From Bradyrhizobium lablabi (GTDB lineage Bacteria; Pseudomonadota; Alphaproteobacteria; Rhizobiales; Xanthobacteraceae): a DNA stretch of 64,000 nt. The notes under the pieces were generated by a model. It made no database searches and was not told the DNA's origin. It was given only the letters and a program-made list of their open reading frames with translations. Shown here one piece after another: positions 9,053-18,755 of the stretch; the stretch's first letter is position 1; the number at the start of each line of letters is the position of its first letter. The stretch covers positions 496,001-560,000 of the forward strand of contig NZ_JAFCLN010000002.1 in the NCBI RefSeq assembly GCF_018129385.1. Reading direction: 5' to 3'. The position numbers and the translations under genes were made by a program.

Positions 9053-10432
9053 TCACGCGTGCGGCACAGCCGCAAACCGGCTCACCACAATATCCCGCTT
9101 GGTCTCGTCCACGCGCACGGTCATCGCAAAGCGGCCGTCGTGCAGCTCCTTGTTCAGCACTTCGGAATTGCGGTGCAGCCAGGAAATGCCGGCGCCGTCG
9201 GAAGCGTCGATGGAAAGGTCGAGCGTGGCGCGCTTGGTGGCGAGCCGGTTCTCGATGGCGAGCAGCAATTCGTCCAGGCCCTCCCCCGTGTGGGCCGAGA
9301 CCAGAAAGCACGGCCGCTCCGGCGGACGGCGCGCGGCGATGTTTTTCAGGTTCTCGCGCTCCTCGGGATCGAAGCGGTCGATCTTGTTCCAGACCTCGAT
9401 GATGCGCTGGCCGGAGCCGGCATCGGGATCGATGCCGAGCTGGCGCAGCACCGCCTCGACGTCGCGCTCCTGCGCTTCGGCATCCTCATGCGAGATGTCG
9501 CGGACATGCAGGATAACGTCGGCTTCCAGCACCTCTTCCAGCGTGGCGCGGAAGGCGGCGACGAGTTGCGTCGGCAGGTTGGAGATGAAGCCGACGGTGT
9601 CTGACAGCATCGCCTTGCCGCCATGCGGCAGGTTGAGCGCGCGCAAGGTCGGATCGAGGGTGGCGAACAGCATGTCGACGGCCTGCACGTCGGCGCGGGT
9701 CAGGCGGTTGAACAGCGTCGACTTGCCGGCGTTGGTGTAGCCGACCAGCGCCACCACACGGTACGGTACGCGCTGGCGTCCCGCGCGGTGCAGCCGGCGC
9801 GTCGCCTGCACCTTCTTCAATTCGTTCTCGAGCCGTGTGATGCGATCGCCGATCAGCCGGCGGTCGGCCTCGATCTGGGTTTCGCCGGGGCCGCCCATGA
9901 AGCCAAAACCACCGCGCTGGCGCTCAAGGTGAGTCCATGAGCGCACCAGGCGGCTGCGCTGGTAATTGAGATGGGCGAGCTCGACCTGCAACGCGCCTTC
10001 CTTGGTCTTGGCGCGGCGGCCAAAGATTTCGAGGATGAGCCCGGTGCGGTCGAGCACCTTCGTATTCCAGGCCTTTTCGAGATTGCGCTGCTGGATCGGC
10101 GACAGCGCGCAGTCCATCACCACGAGCTCGATGCCATGGCCAGCGATGAGACCGCTGATCTCCTCGACCTTGCCCTTGCCGAGATAAGTCGCGGGCCTGA
10201 TCTGGCCGATCGGCGCGATCAGCGCGTCAGCGACCACGAGGTCGATGGCGCGCGCCAGCCCCTTGGCCTCCTCGAGTCGTGCCTCGGAATCGCGGACAGC
10301 GTGATCCGTTTGCGCATCGGCCTCGCCGCGGCGCATCCGCAAATACGGGCCGATGACAATCACCCGCCCGGTTGCCTTCCCCCCGTCCGACCGTGGACGG
10401 TCGGCGCCCCCGTCAAATTGCCGGGGTTCCAA
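9053..10432 (-). CDS. hflX: GTPase HflX
   Basis: The 459-residue protein has the N-terminal HflX domain (PATYLGKGKVEEI, ELVVMDCALSPIQQRNLE), a coiled linker (RGGFGFMGGPGETQIEADRR) and the G domain with P-loop VALVGYTNAGKSTLF, switch segment DTVGFISNLP and NKID. HflX binds the large ribosomal subunit and splits stalled or heat-damaged ribosomes. It begins at TTG 10432, eleven bases after the hfq stop; no in-frame ATG of suitable position is seen. The hfq-hflX pair is conserved in alphaproteobacteria downstream of ntrX. Confidence 0.95.
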   Translation of the reverse strand: MEPRQFDGGADRPRSDGGKATGRVIVIGPYLRMRRGEADAQTDHAVRDSEARLEEAKGLARAIDLVVADALIAPIGQIRPATYLGKGKVEEISGLIAGHGIELVVMDCALSPIQQRNLEKAWNTKVLDRTGLILEIFGRRAKTKEGALQVELAHLNYQRSRLVRSWTHLERQRGGFGFMGGPGETQIEADRRLIGDRITRLENELKKVQATRRLHRAGRQRVPYRVVALVGYTNAGKSTLFNRLTRADVQAVDMLFATLDPTLRALNLPHGGKAMLSDTVGFISNLPTQLVAAFRATLEEVLEADVILHVRDISHEDAEAQERDVEAVLRQLGIDPDAGSGQRIIEVWNKIDRFDPEERENLKNIAARRPPERPCFLVSAHTGEGLDELLLAIENRLATKRATLDLSIDASDGAGISWLHRNSEVLNKELHDGRFAMTVRVDETKRDIVVSRFAAVPHA

Positions 10433-10443
10433 TCAGGTCACTC

Positions 10444-10692
10444 TCAAGCCGGAGCATCCTCCCCGCCCTCGAACAACTGGATCGGAGCGCCCGGCATGAT
10501 GGTCGAGATCGCATGCTTGTAGACAAGCTGCGAATGACCGTCGCGCCGAAGCAGCAGACAGAAATTGTCGAACCAGGTGACAATCCCCTGCAACTTTACT
10601 CCGTTGACCAGAAAGATCGTGAGTGGCGTCTTGGTTTTGCGAACGTGATTAAGGAAGGTGTCTTGTAGGTTTTGTGCGCGGTCTGCCGCCAT
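10444..10692 (-). CDS. hfq: RNA chaperone Hfq
   Basis: The 82-residue protein shows both Sm motifs: [20 protein letters not shown] with [15 protein letters not shown] (Sm1) and [10 protein letters not shown] (Sm2). Hfq forms a hexamer that pairs small RNAs with mRNA targets; in rhizobia it also influences nitrogen-fixation regulators. The short acidic tail GGEDAPA is typical of alphaproteobacteria. It is the first gene of an hfq-hflX-phosphotransferase run and lies 278 bp below the ntrX stop, so it may have its own promoter. Confidence 0.98.
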   Translation of the reverse strand: MAADRAQNLQDTFLNHVRKTKTPLTIFLVNGVKLQGIVTWFDNFCLLLRRDGHSQLVYKHAISTIMPGAPIQLFEGGEDAPA

Positions 10693-10970
10693 TTTTCTTA
10701 TCCCGCAGTCTTGTTTGTTTTTTATTTGAGCCCGGTTGCTGCCCTCTAACGGAGCCTCCCCCAGCCCCCGCCACCCCTTGAGATCCCCCTCCTGGGGCGC
10801 GGCGGTATGATTAGAAGGCAGGCGCGGTTTTTAGGCAAGTCGGTTCGCGTATCCGGCCGGGATAACGCGGTGGCCTTTCTCCATTAGGCCACGGAAAGAG
10901 AGAAATTTCCCAAGCAAGTGCATCCACACTGTTTGCGCTAACATGATCCGTAAAGGCCGCAAAAACGTGC
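10693..10970 (-). promoter_or_regulatory. ntrX-hfq intergenic region, probable hfq promoter region
   Basis: This 278-bp gap separates ntrX from hfq on the same strand. It contains a 6-bp inverted repeat GTGGCC/GGCCAC (10870-10875 and 10887-10892) and a short CCCC/GGGG stem near 10790. No T-run follows either, so I do not call a terminator. The spacing suggests an hfq promoter, but no promoter box is clear enough to place. Confidence 0.35.
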
Positions 10971-12341
10971 TCAGCCGACCCCAAGCGCCTTCAATTTCCG
11001 ATGCAGCGCCGAGCGCTCCATGCCGACAAATTCCGCCGTTCGAGAGATATTTCCGGAAAATCGGCTGATCTGGGCGATCAGATAGTCGCGTTCGAACACT
11101 TCCCTCGCCTCGCGCAGCGGCAGGCCCATGATGTGCTCGCCATTGTTGCTGGTCGGCATCGCCGGCACCATCGAGCCGACGTCCTGCGGCAACATGTCCG
11201 CGGTGATGATCACCTCCGGACCGCCGCTCGCCAGAATCATCACGCGCTCGACGTTGTTGCGGAGCTGGCGCACGTTGCCGGGCCAGACGTGCGATTGCAG
11301 CACCGCCATCGCGTCCTGCCCGATCTGCCGCTTCGGCAGGCCGGTGGCGGCGGATATCTGGTCCATGAAGTAGTCGATCAGTTCAGGAATGTCCTCGCGC
11401 CGCTCCGACAGCGGCGGCACGCGAATCGGCACCACCGACAGGCGGTGATAGAGATCCTCGCGGAACCTTCCCTCGGCGATCTCCTCCTCCAGGTTGCGCG
11501 CGGTGGAGGAGATGATGCGGACGTCGACATGGACTTTTGCGGTGCCGCCGGAGCGCTGGAACGTCTGATCGACCAGCACGCGAAGAATCTTGTTCTGGGT
11601 CTCGCGCGGCATGTCGGCGACTTCGTCGATGAACAGCGTGCCGCCATGCGCCTCTTCCAGTGCGCCGGCCTTGCGCGGCTGCTCGCCATTGGTCTGCTCG
11701 ATCCCGAACAACTCGACTTCCATCCGCTCGGGCGTGATGGCAGCGGCATTGATCACCACGAACGGGCCGTCGGAACGGCTGGAGGCAACGTGCAGCGTGC
11801 GGGCCACCAGTTCCTTGCCGGAGCCCGAGGGGCCGACGATCATGATGCGGCTGTTGGCCTTGGCGGCGCGGTCGATGGTCTGGCGAAGCTGGTTCATGCA
11901 GGCGGAGCGGCCGGTCAGGATGCTCGCGGCCGGGGCCAGTTGCTTGAGTTCCTTGACCTCGCGCTTGAGCCGCGAGGTTTCCAGCGCGCGCGTTGCCACC
12001 AAAATCAGCCGGTCGGACTTGAACGGCTTTTCGATGAAGTCATAGGCGCCGCGCTTGATCGCAGCGACGGCGGTTTCGATGTTGCCGTGGCCGGAGATCA
12101 TCACGACAGGCAGATCCGCATTGTCCTTCTTGATCTGCTCGAGCAGTTGCAGCCCGTCCAGTTTCGAGCCCTGTAGCCAGATATCGAGGAAGACCAGATG
12201 GGGGCGGCGATTGGCGATTTCCGCCAGCGCGGAATCGCTGTCGCGCGCCGTGCGGGTGGAAAATCCCTCGTCGTCCAGAATGCCCGCCACGAGGTCACGA
12301 ATATCGGCTTCGTCGTCGACAATCAGAATGTCACTGGCCAT
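10971..12341 (-). CDS. ntrX: Nitrogen regulation response regulator NtrX
   Basis: The 456-residue protein has a receiver domain (MASDILIVDDEADIRD, phosphoacceptor D53 in LVFLDIWLQG), an AAA+ domain (GPSGSGKELVARTLH, GGTLFIDEVADMP) and a C-terminal Fis-type HTH. The sigma54-contact motif GAFTGA is absent: the matching place reads ELFGIEQTNGEQPRKAG. This loss is normal for NtrX and suggests that it does not activate sigma54 promoters in the NtrC manner. It follows ntrY by 17 bp, its cognate kinase. NtrYX responds to nitrogen or redox state in alphaproteobacteria. Confidence 0.96.
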   Translation of the reverse strand: MASDILIVDDEADIRDLVAGILDDEGFSTRTARDSDSALAEIANRRPHLVFLDIWLQGSKLDGLQLLEQIKKDNADLPVVMISGHGNIETAVAAIKRGAYDFIEKPFKSDRLILVATRALETSRLKREVKELKQLAPAASILTGRSACMNQLRQTIDRAAKANSRIMIVGPSGSGKELVARTLHVASSRSDGPFVVINAAAITPERMEVELFGIEQTNGEQPRKAGALEEAHGGTLFIDEVADMPRETQNKILRVLVDQTFQRSGGTAKVHVDVRIISSTARNLEEEIAEGRFREDLYHRLSVVPIRVPPLSERREDIPELIDYFMDQISAATGLPKRQIGQDAMAVLQSHVWPGNVRQLRNNVERVMILASGGPEVIITADMLPQDVGSMVPAMPTSNNGEHIMGLPLREAREVFERDYLIAQISRFSGNISRTAEFVGMERSALHRKLKALGVG

Positions 12342-12358
12342 GGGTTACACCTGTCTTG

Positions 12359-14710
12359 TCAGCTACCTGTTGCGGCTTTGATTTTTGATTCATTGTTGGT
12401 CGCGTCTGGCGGGTTGTTGGTCTCAGATTCCGGCGCATTTTTTTGTTCGGGCGCGTCTTTTTGCTCGCCCTGCTGCTTGTGTTCCGGCCTGGCGGCCTGT
12501 CCCGACACGGCAAAGCGCAGCCGCATCCAGGCGCCGCGCTGGCCGGGACGGAAGTCGGAGGCATCCTTCAATTCGATGCGGCCGCCATGGTCTTCCAGCA
12601 CGCGGCCGACGATCGCAAGGCCAAGGCCCGTGCCTTTCTGACGCGTCGTCACATAGGGCTCGAGCAGGCGCTGTCGCGCGACCTTCGGCAGGCCGATGCC
12701 GTTGTCGATGACGTCGATCAGGACGTCGTCGCCCTCTTGCGCGGCGATGACGTCGATGCGGCCCTTGCCGAGCTCTTCCGGCGGAACCTGCTCGATCGCC
12801 TCGGTGGCGTTCTTGATGATGTTGGTGAGCGCCTGCGAGATCAGCCGGCGGTCGAACTGGGCTGCAATCTTGTCCTGCTTGATGTCGGCCTCGATATCGA
12901 GGTCAGGATGGCCGACCTTCATCAGGAACACCGCCTGCCGCACCACGTCGGCGACGTCCTCGCCTTCCATCACGGGCTTTGGCATGCGGGCAAAGCGCGA
13001 AAATTCATCGACCATGCGCCTGATGTCGTCGACCTGGCGCACGATGGTGTCGGTGCACTGGTCGAAGATTTCCTTGTCCTTGGGCTCGGTGACGGTACGA
13101 CCGAATCTTCGGCGGATGCGCTCGGCCGAGAGCTGGATCGGCGTCAGCGGATTCTTGATCTCATGCGCGATGCGGCGGGCGACGTCGCCCCAGGCCGAGG
13201 TGCGCTGCGCCGAGACGAGCTCGGTGATGTCGTCGAGCGTGATGATGTAGCTGTCGCGCGACTGGCTGGTCTGCTCGGCGCTGACGCGTACCGACAAATT
13301 GCTCTCGTGGCCTTCGCGGTTGATGGTGATCTGGCCCTGCACCAGCTTCTGCGTGCCTTCACGCGCGGTCTTCATGAGATCGTCGAGTTCGGGCAGAACT
13401 TCCGACAGCGGGTGGTCCAGCACCTCGGATTCAGCCTTGCCGATCAGTTTTTCGGCGGAGCGGTTGAGGATGCCGATGCTGCCCGAGGCATCGACGCCGA
13501 TAATGCCGGCGCTGGCCGAGGACAGCACAGCCTCGATGAAGCGGCGGCGGCTGTCGACCAGCTCGCTGGCGCTGACCAGCTCGTCGCGCTGGGTGCGCAG
13601 TTCCTGCGTCATCTTGTTGAAGGTCTCGCCGAGCTGGGCGAGATCGCCCTCCGACTTCAGTACGGGAACCTGGACGTTGAGGTCGCCGGTCGAGACGATG
13701 TTGGCTGCGCCCATGATCCGCCGGATCGGCGCCACCAGACGGTTGGCGAAGTTGAGGCCGATCAACACCGAGGCCATCAGAATGGTCAACGCGATCACCG
13801 CAAACATCAGCGCAAACGCGACCTGGATACCGAGCTTGCGCGATTCCAGCGCGGCATATTCGGCCACGCTGGCCTGGGTTTGATGCAACTGCGCCACGAG
13901 CCGCGGATCGAGCAGGCGGGCGACGTAAAGGAAGGTATTGTTGAAGGAACGCAGCCGGATCACGGCGGCAACGTAATTGGCTTCAAGAAAGACCGCGATC
14001 TGCGGCTCGTTGTCGTCGACGCCTGTCAGGAAATCCGGCGCGGGCGTCTGGAAATCCGCCTGAATGCCCGTTTGTGCGGTGACCAGCACGTTGGCCTTGT
14101 CGTCGATCAGCATCGCGCCCGGCAGATTGCGGGAGGCCGCGCCGGTGGTGAGCAGCTTGAGGAAGCTGGAGCGATCGAGATCGAACAGCGGCCGGGCATG
14201 GGAGAGATCGTTGGCCATCCCCAGGATGTCGCCGCGGATGAGCTGGGCGTGCTCATGCAGATAGGCATTGGCCACGATCAGCGAGTTCTGGATCACCTCC
14301 TTGGTCGGACCCGAGAACAGCCGGTCGAGGCCGCGATCGATGGTGACGTTGGCGACGATCGCCACCAGCACCGCCGGCAGCACCGCGATAACCGAGAACA
14401 GGCTGACGATCTGCACATGCAGCCGCGCCGCCGCCCGGCCCCGCCGCCGTGCCTGCACGACCTTCCAGACCTCGCGGCCGATGATCCCGATCAGCAGCAG
14501 GATCATCGCCGCGTTGATCAGCAGGAAGCTGTAGACGACATCGCGCTTCGGCTCGATCGGCGTCAGCCCGGTGAGGACAACGAAGGTCAGGAAGGCCGAC
14601 AGCAACGCCATGCCGACCGCGAGCGGTCCCAGCCATCGCCGCAGGGAAAAGCCCTTCGGCGCGGGGAATGGCGGGTCGAGTTCGGTGGCCGAGTTGTCTG
14701 CCGTGGTCAT
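12359..14710 (-). CDS. ntrY: Sensor histidine kinase NtrY
   Basis: I place the start at ATG 14710 (MTTADNSATEL, 783 residues); an alternative ATG at 14770 adds 20 residues without family character. Membrane segments occur near residues 30-55 and 60-85, with a further pair around a periplasmic sensor domain ending near LMFAVIALTILMASVLIGL. Then come HAMP, PAS, HisKA with [18 protein letters not shown] (phosphoacceptor His near residue 515) and the ATPase domain with DNGIGLP and GTGLGLAIV. A low-complexity Glu/Gln/Pro-rich tail (about 45 residues) closes the protein. NtrY phosphorylates NtrX. The usual ntrC-ntrY adjacency is broken here by three unrelated genes. Confidence 0.95.
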   Translation of the reverse strand: MTTADNSATELDPPFPAPKGFSLRRWLGPLAVGMALLSAFLTFVVLTGLTPIEPKRDVVYSFLLINAAMILLLIGIIGREVWKVVQARRRGRAAARLHVQIVSLFSVIAVLPAVLVAIVANVTIDRGLDRLFSGPTKEVIQNSLIVANAYLHEHAQLIRGDILGMANDLSHARPLFDLDRSSFLKLLTTGAASRNLPGAMLIDDKANVLVTAQTGIQADFQTPAPDFLTGVDDNEPQIAVFLEANYVAAVIRLRSFNNTFLYVARLLDPRLVAQLHQTQASVAEYAALESRKLGIQVAFALMFAVIALTILMASVLIGLNFANRLVAPIRRIMGAANIVSTGDLNVQVPVLKSEGDLAQLGETFNKMTQELRTQRDELVSASELVDSRRRFIEAVLSSASAGIIGVDASGSIGILNRSAEKLIGKAESEVLDHPLSEVLPELDDLMKTAREGTQKLVQGQITINREGHESNLSVRVSAEQTSQSRDSYIITLDDITELVSAQRTSAWGDVARRIAHEIKNPLTPIQLSAERIRRRFGRTVTEPKDKEIFDQCTDTIVRQVDDIRRMVDEFSRFARMPKPVMEGEDVADVVRQAVFLMKVGHPDLDIEADIKQDKIAAQFDRRLISQALTNIIKNATEAIEQVPPEELGKGRIDVIAAQEGDDVLIDVIDNGIGLPKVARQRLLEPYVTTRQKGTGLGLAIVGRVLEDHGGRIELKDASDFRPGQRGAWMRLRFAVSGQAARPEHKQQGEQKDAPEQKNAPESETNNPPDATNNESKIKAATGS

Positions 14711-14868
14711 CAAAACTAAAATGGTGAGCTGAAGCTTTTGGTCCGCCTGCCAACGGACTGATGCATTCATATCACATTGTTGCCGAATTGCGACAATTCC
14801 GCGGCGTGTTCTTCCGTAACAACACCGTCAACAACACGATTCTAGAAATACTTCCCGACCGATTCAAC

Positions 14869-16398
14869 TCACGAGGGCAGTCCGAGGCCTTCCAGGGCTT
14901 CAAAAACGCGCGCGCGATAGCTGTCGGTCAGCGGCGGAAAATCCGCCATCACCTTTGAAAGTGTCAGGTCCGGATGGGCCTGCCGCAGCGCCCGCAGGCT
15001 GCGTTCGGCCATCTCCCGTTCGCCGGCGAGCGCGTAAGCGGGGCAAAGCGTGCGATGGATCCAGGCCGAGGACGGATGCTCGGCCAGCGCCCTCGCCTGC
15101 CAGCGCGCCGATTCCTGGTACCGGCCGGCATTGAAATGCGCGGCGCCGATTCCGACCATGGCGTTGAAGGCGAGCGAATCATCGGGCGCCAGTTCCAGCG
15201 CGATGGTGCATTTCTCGATCGCTGATTCGTCGTTGCCCCTGTAGGCATCGATCCACCCGCCCCGGTTCCAGACCCAGGACAGGCTGGCACCCGTCGCGAG
15301 CGCCTTGCCGATCACCTGTTCCGCCGCATCGATCTCGTGAAGCACCGAAAGGGCGCTGCCCGCGATCGCCAGCACCGTCGGATCGCCACGTAGTGTCAAG
15401 GCGCGCCGGACCAGTTCGACGGCGCGGGCGCGCTCGGCCGGATCCGAAACGAAGAAATAGATGCTGCGCTGGCCGTATGCCCAGGCCGCGAGCGCGGCCG
15501 AGAGCGCGTGATCCGGATCAAGCTCCATCGCGCGGTTCAACAGAGCCAGCGCACGGGCATTGCCCTCCGCATCGAGCGAGAGCACGCCCGGCATGGCACG
15601 GAGTGCGAGATCGCGGGCGTTAAGTTCAGAGTCCGGTTTGTCGCGTGCGTGGTCGATCTCCGCGGAGCGCAGGCTCGGATACAACGCGCCCGCAATGCGG
15701 GTTGCCAATTGCTCGTCGAAAGCGGCGACACCGAGCGGGGCTTCCGCCCGGTGCGCCCACAGATGCCGTCCGGTCTCGCGATCGATCAGCCGAAAGATCA
15801 GGCGGGCCTGCCCCAAGGTCTGGCGGATCGTGCCGCTGAGATGATAGCGCGTCGACCCGGTGTGGCTGCAAACGGCAACGCCCGCCCGCAGCAGCGCGGT
15901 CGACAGTTCGCCTTCGATGTCGCGGGCCACTTCGCCATGACCGTCTACCGTTTCGATCGGACCGATCGTCAGCCGCGGCCGCTCGTCATGGATCGGCGGC
16001 AACAGGCGCGAGGAGATGGTGTTGAAGAAAGTCGCCTGACGCTTGAGCGTCTGCGACGGCGTCTCGCCGTAGCGCCTGCGGTACTCGATCGAGAACCGGC
16101 CGAAATGCGCAATGCCGCAACGCGCTGCGACATCCATTACCTTCGTGCCGGGCGCGGCGCGAAGCAACTGCCGCCGGGCATCCTCGAAGCGCACATCGTG
16201 CAACGCCTCCAAAGGCGTCTTGCCGAGGAAGGCGCGGAACTGCCGCTGTAGGGCGCGGCCGGAAAGACCGGCGGCCGCGGCAAGCTCGGCGATGCCGATG
16301 TCGCGCTTCCCGGCCGACTGCATCAGGTCGAGCGCGCGCCGAACGCCGCGCGGCAGCACGGCGGCGGCTTCGGATTTTTCATTTCGCTCGATCGTCAC
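14869..16398 (-). CDS. AraC-type HTH regulator with TolB-like and TPR regions
   Basis: The 509-residue protein starts at GTG 16398 (AAGG six bases upstream). Residues about 15-120 form an AraC-family double HTH (IAELAAAAGLSGRALQRQFR, VMDVAARCGIAHFGRFSIEY with PSQTLK). Residues about 140-250 resemble the TolB-like domain found in CadC-type and adenylate-cyclase-type regulators (LSGTIRQTLGQARLIFRLID, RHLWAHR). The rest has TPR-like helices (FNAMVGIGAAHFNAGRYQES). It has no membrane segment, so it is probably a cytoplasmic one-component regulator. It sits between ntrY and a divergent methyltransferase-MFS pair that it may control; that link is inference from position. Confidence 0.82.
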   Translation of the reverse strand: MTIERNEKSEAAAVLPRGVRRALDLMQSAGKRDIGIAELAAAAGLSGRALQRQFRAFLGKTPLEALHDVRFEDARRQLLRAAPGTKVMDVAARCGIAHFGRFSIEYRRRYGETPSQTLKRQATFFNTISSRLLPPIHDERPRLTIGPIETVDGHGEVARDIEGELSTALLRAGVAVCSHTGSTRYHLSGTIRQTLGQARLIFRLIDRETGRHLWAHRAEAPLGVAAFDEQLATRIAGALYPSLRSAEIDHARDKPDSELNARDLALRAMPGVLSLDAEGNARALALLNRAMELDPDHALSAALAAWAYGQRSIYFFVSDPAERARAVELVRRALTLRGDPTVLAIAGSALSVLHEIDAAEQVIGKALATGASLSWVWNRGGWIDAYRGNDESAIEKCTIALELAPDDSLAFNAMVGIGAAHFNAGRYQESARWQARALAEHPSSAWIHRTLCPAYALAGEREMAERSLRALRQAHPDLTLSKVMADFPPLTDSYRARVFEALEGLGLPS

Positions 16399-16590
16399 GA
16401 GTCACCTTCGGGAGGCGCTGGTCGGGGCATTATAGCCCAGTTCCCGGCTGCGAACGCGCCGAAGGTTTCGCCGGACGGATAGCCATGTCGCAATTTGGAT
16501 AGGTGGAAACCGCCCCTCGGCCTACTCAATTGCGATGGAAGCGCCGGTCTCCGGCGGCGCGCCATTCACCCCAAGCCAAGGAGCCTTAGG

Positions 16591-17421
16591 ATGAACATTC
16601 AGACCACGGCCGCTCCCACCGCCGACCTGTCCGCCGTCAAGACCCGCCAGCAAACCGCCTGGAGTTCGGGCGATTATGCGATCGTCGGCACCACGCTTCA
16701 GATCGTCGGTGAATCGCTCTGCGAGGCGATCGACCTGCGCGCCGGCCAGCGCGTGCTCGACGTCGCCGCCGGCAATGGCAATGCAACGCTTGCCGCCGCC
16801 CGCCGCTTCACTGAAGTCGTTTCGACCGACTATGTCGGCGCGCTGCTCGAACGCGGCCGCGAACGCGCGACCGCGGAACGGCTGCCTGTCACCTTTCAGG
16901 AAGCCGACGCGGAAAGGCTTCCGTTTGGCGCTGCCAGCTTTGACGTGGTGCTGTCGACCTTCGGTGTGATGTTCACGCCCGACCAGCAGCAGGCCGCGAA
17001 CGAGCTTGCACGCGTCTGCCGTCCAGGCGGCAAGATCGGCCTCGCCAACTGGACGCCGGATGGGTTTATCGGCCAGTTGTTCAAGACCATCGGAAAATAC
17101 GTGCCGCCGGCGCCGGGCGTAAAATCGCCCGCGCTGTGGGGCACGAAGGCGCATCTCGACGCCCTGTTCGGCGCGAAGGCGACGGTCGAGGCAACGAGCA
17201 AGTATTTCGCGTTCCGTTACAAATCGCCCGAGCACAAGCTGGAGATCTTCCGCACCTATTATGGCCCCGTGCTGAAAGCCTTTGCGGCGATCGATTCCAC
17301 CGCGCAGCAGTCGCTCGCGGCCGACATTCACGCGCTCATCAGCAAGTTCAACACCGCCAAGGATGGCACCGTGGTGATCCCGAGCGAATATCTCGAAGTG
17401 GTCGCCACCAGGCGCGGCTGA
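16591..17421 (+). CDS. Class I SAM-dependent methyltransferase
   Basis: The 276-residue protein has the SAM-binding motif VLDVAAGNGNATLAAARR, the acidic strand VVSTDYVGALLERG, and DVVLSTFGVMFTPDQQQAANEL followed by the post-motif GGKIGLANWTPDGF. This resembles UbiE/phospholipid-type small-molecule methyltransferases. Start ATG 16591 has AAGGAG upstream and removes a non-conserved N-terminal extension. It is divergent from the AraC-TPR regulator gene (192 bp between starts) and 98 bp upstream of the MFS gene, with which it may be cotranscribed. The substrate is unknown. Confidence 0.88.
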   Translation: MNIQTTAAPTADLSAVKTRQQTAWSSGDYAIVGTTLQIVGESLCEAIDLRAGQRVLDVAAGNGNATLAAARRFTEVVSTDYVGALLERGRERATAERLPVTFQEADAERLPFGAASFDVVLSTFGVMFTPDQQQAANELARVCRPGGKIGLANWTPDGFIGQLFKTIGKYVPPAPGVKSPALWGTKAHLDALFGAKATVEATSKYFAFRYKSPEHKLEIFRTYYGPVLKAFAAIDSTAQQSLAADIHALISKFNTAKDGTVVIPSEYLEVVATRRG

Positions 17422-17519
17422 GCCACGGGTCTCCACAGCCATCAACCTGCGGCGCTGCCTCCGGCGGATTTCGAGGCAGTGCCGCCTTACGCTTCGCACT
17501 GCCCGACGGAAGACATAGC

Positions 17520-18755
17520 ATGACGACGCTTGCAAACGACCGCGTGACCGATCCGCCCTATGGCTGGGTGATCGTCGCGATATCCACCGTCTGCCTGGCG
17601 CTCGGCTTCGGCGCCGGCGCCACGGTGTCGGTGTTCATGAAGCCGTTCGAGCAGGAGTTTGGCTGGCTGCGCGCCGACACGTCGATGGCCTACACCATGC
17701 ACACGATTGGCGCCGCGCTCGGCGGCCTGATGTGGGGCAGCCTTTCGGACAGGATCGGCGTGAAGCGGATTGCCGTCATCGGCACCTTCGGAATGTCCGG
17801 CGGCATCGCGGCGCTTGGATGGCTTGCCGGTCTGCCGTCGCTGTACGCGATCTATTTCCTGATCGGTTTTGCCGGATTTGCCTGCCTGTTTACGCCGATG
17901 CTGGCGCTCGCGGGATTGTGGATCAGCGCGCGCAAGGGTCTTGCCATCGGCATCGCGACCGCGGGCGGTGCGATCGGTCAGGGCATCGTGCCCTATGCCC
18001 TGCAACATCTGATCGCCGATTTCGGCTGGCGGACCGCCGCACTTTATCTGGGAGCCGGCTATTTCGTCCTGCTGTTTCCGCTGATGTTTTTCCTGCTGCC
18101 CGCGCCCTCGGTTGCCATGGCGACGCGCCAGAACGTGCAGGACGATTCCAATCTCTGGAATGTGCCGCATGCGATCAGCATCGCCTGGCTCAGCCTCGCC
18201 GGCCTGTTTTGCTGCATCTGCATGGCGGTGCCGCTGGTGCATCTGGTGCCGCTCGGGATCGATATCGGATGCAGCCCGAGCACGGCCGCGGGCCTATTGC
18301 TTTCGTTGATGATCTCGGGCGTTTTCGGCCGCGTGTTCTTTGGATGGCTTGCCGACCGGATCGGTGGCCTCGCAACCTACTTCCTCTCCTCGCTGGCGCA
18401 GACATCCGTGGTGTTCTGGTTCACCCAGACGCGCGACATCGCCATGCTGTTCAACCTCTCGATCCTGTTCGGCTTCGGCTTTGCCGGCGTAATGACATGC
18501 CTCCTGATCTGCGCCCGCGAGGCAGCGCCGCTGCGGCTATCCGGCACGGCGATGTCGATCGTCACCACGGCGGGGTGGATCGGCATGGGGCTCGGCGGCT
18601 ATCAGGCCGGCTTCTTCTACGACATCACGGCGAGCTATTTGCTGCCCTACGCCAACGCCGCGATCGGAGGGATCATCAACCTTCTGATTGTCGCGGCATT
18701 GTTCTGGTACCGGCGGCATCGTCAGGCGAGGCTGGGCCGCCCCGCCCTCGCCTAG
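17520..18755 (+). CDS. MFS transporter (OFA/monocarboxylate-like)
   Basis: The 411-residue protein has twelve predicted membrane helices and opens [11 protein letters not shown], a pattern common in oxalate/formate antiporter-like and monocarboxylate transporters. The MFS loop motif appears as [16 protein letters not shown] between helices 2 and 3, with a second copy [10 protein letters not shown] in the C-terminal half. It is the second gene of the methyltransferase-MFS pair. Its stop overlaps the convergent ntrC stop by four bases, marking the edge of the segment that splits the ntr cluster. Confidence 0.88.
   Translation: MTTLANDRVTDPPYGWVIVAISTVCLALGFGAGATVSVFMKPFEQEFGWLRADTSMAYTMHTIGAALGGLMWGSLSDRIGVKRIAVIGTFGMSGGIAALGWLAGLPSLYAIYFLIGFAGFACLFTPMLALAGLWISARKGLAIGIATAGGAIGQGIVPYALQHLIADFGWRTAALYLGAGYFVLLFPLMFFLLPAPSVAMATRQNVQDDSNLWNVPHAISIAWLSLAGLFCCICMAVPLVHLVPLGIDIGCSPSTAAGLLLSLMISGVFGRVFFGWLADRIGGLATYFLSSLAQTSVVFWFTQTRDIAMLFNLSILFGFGFAGVMTCLLICAREAAPLRLSGTAMSIVTTAGWIGMGLGGYQAGFFYDITASYLLPYANAAIGGIINLLIVAALFWYRRHRQARLGRPALA

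Noticed and set aside
12443..14719. 758-codon open frame on the plus strand
   Set aside because: It is antisense to ntrY over its whole length, and its composition (His/Asp/Arg-rich) is that of a high-GC shadow frame.
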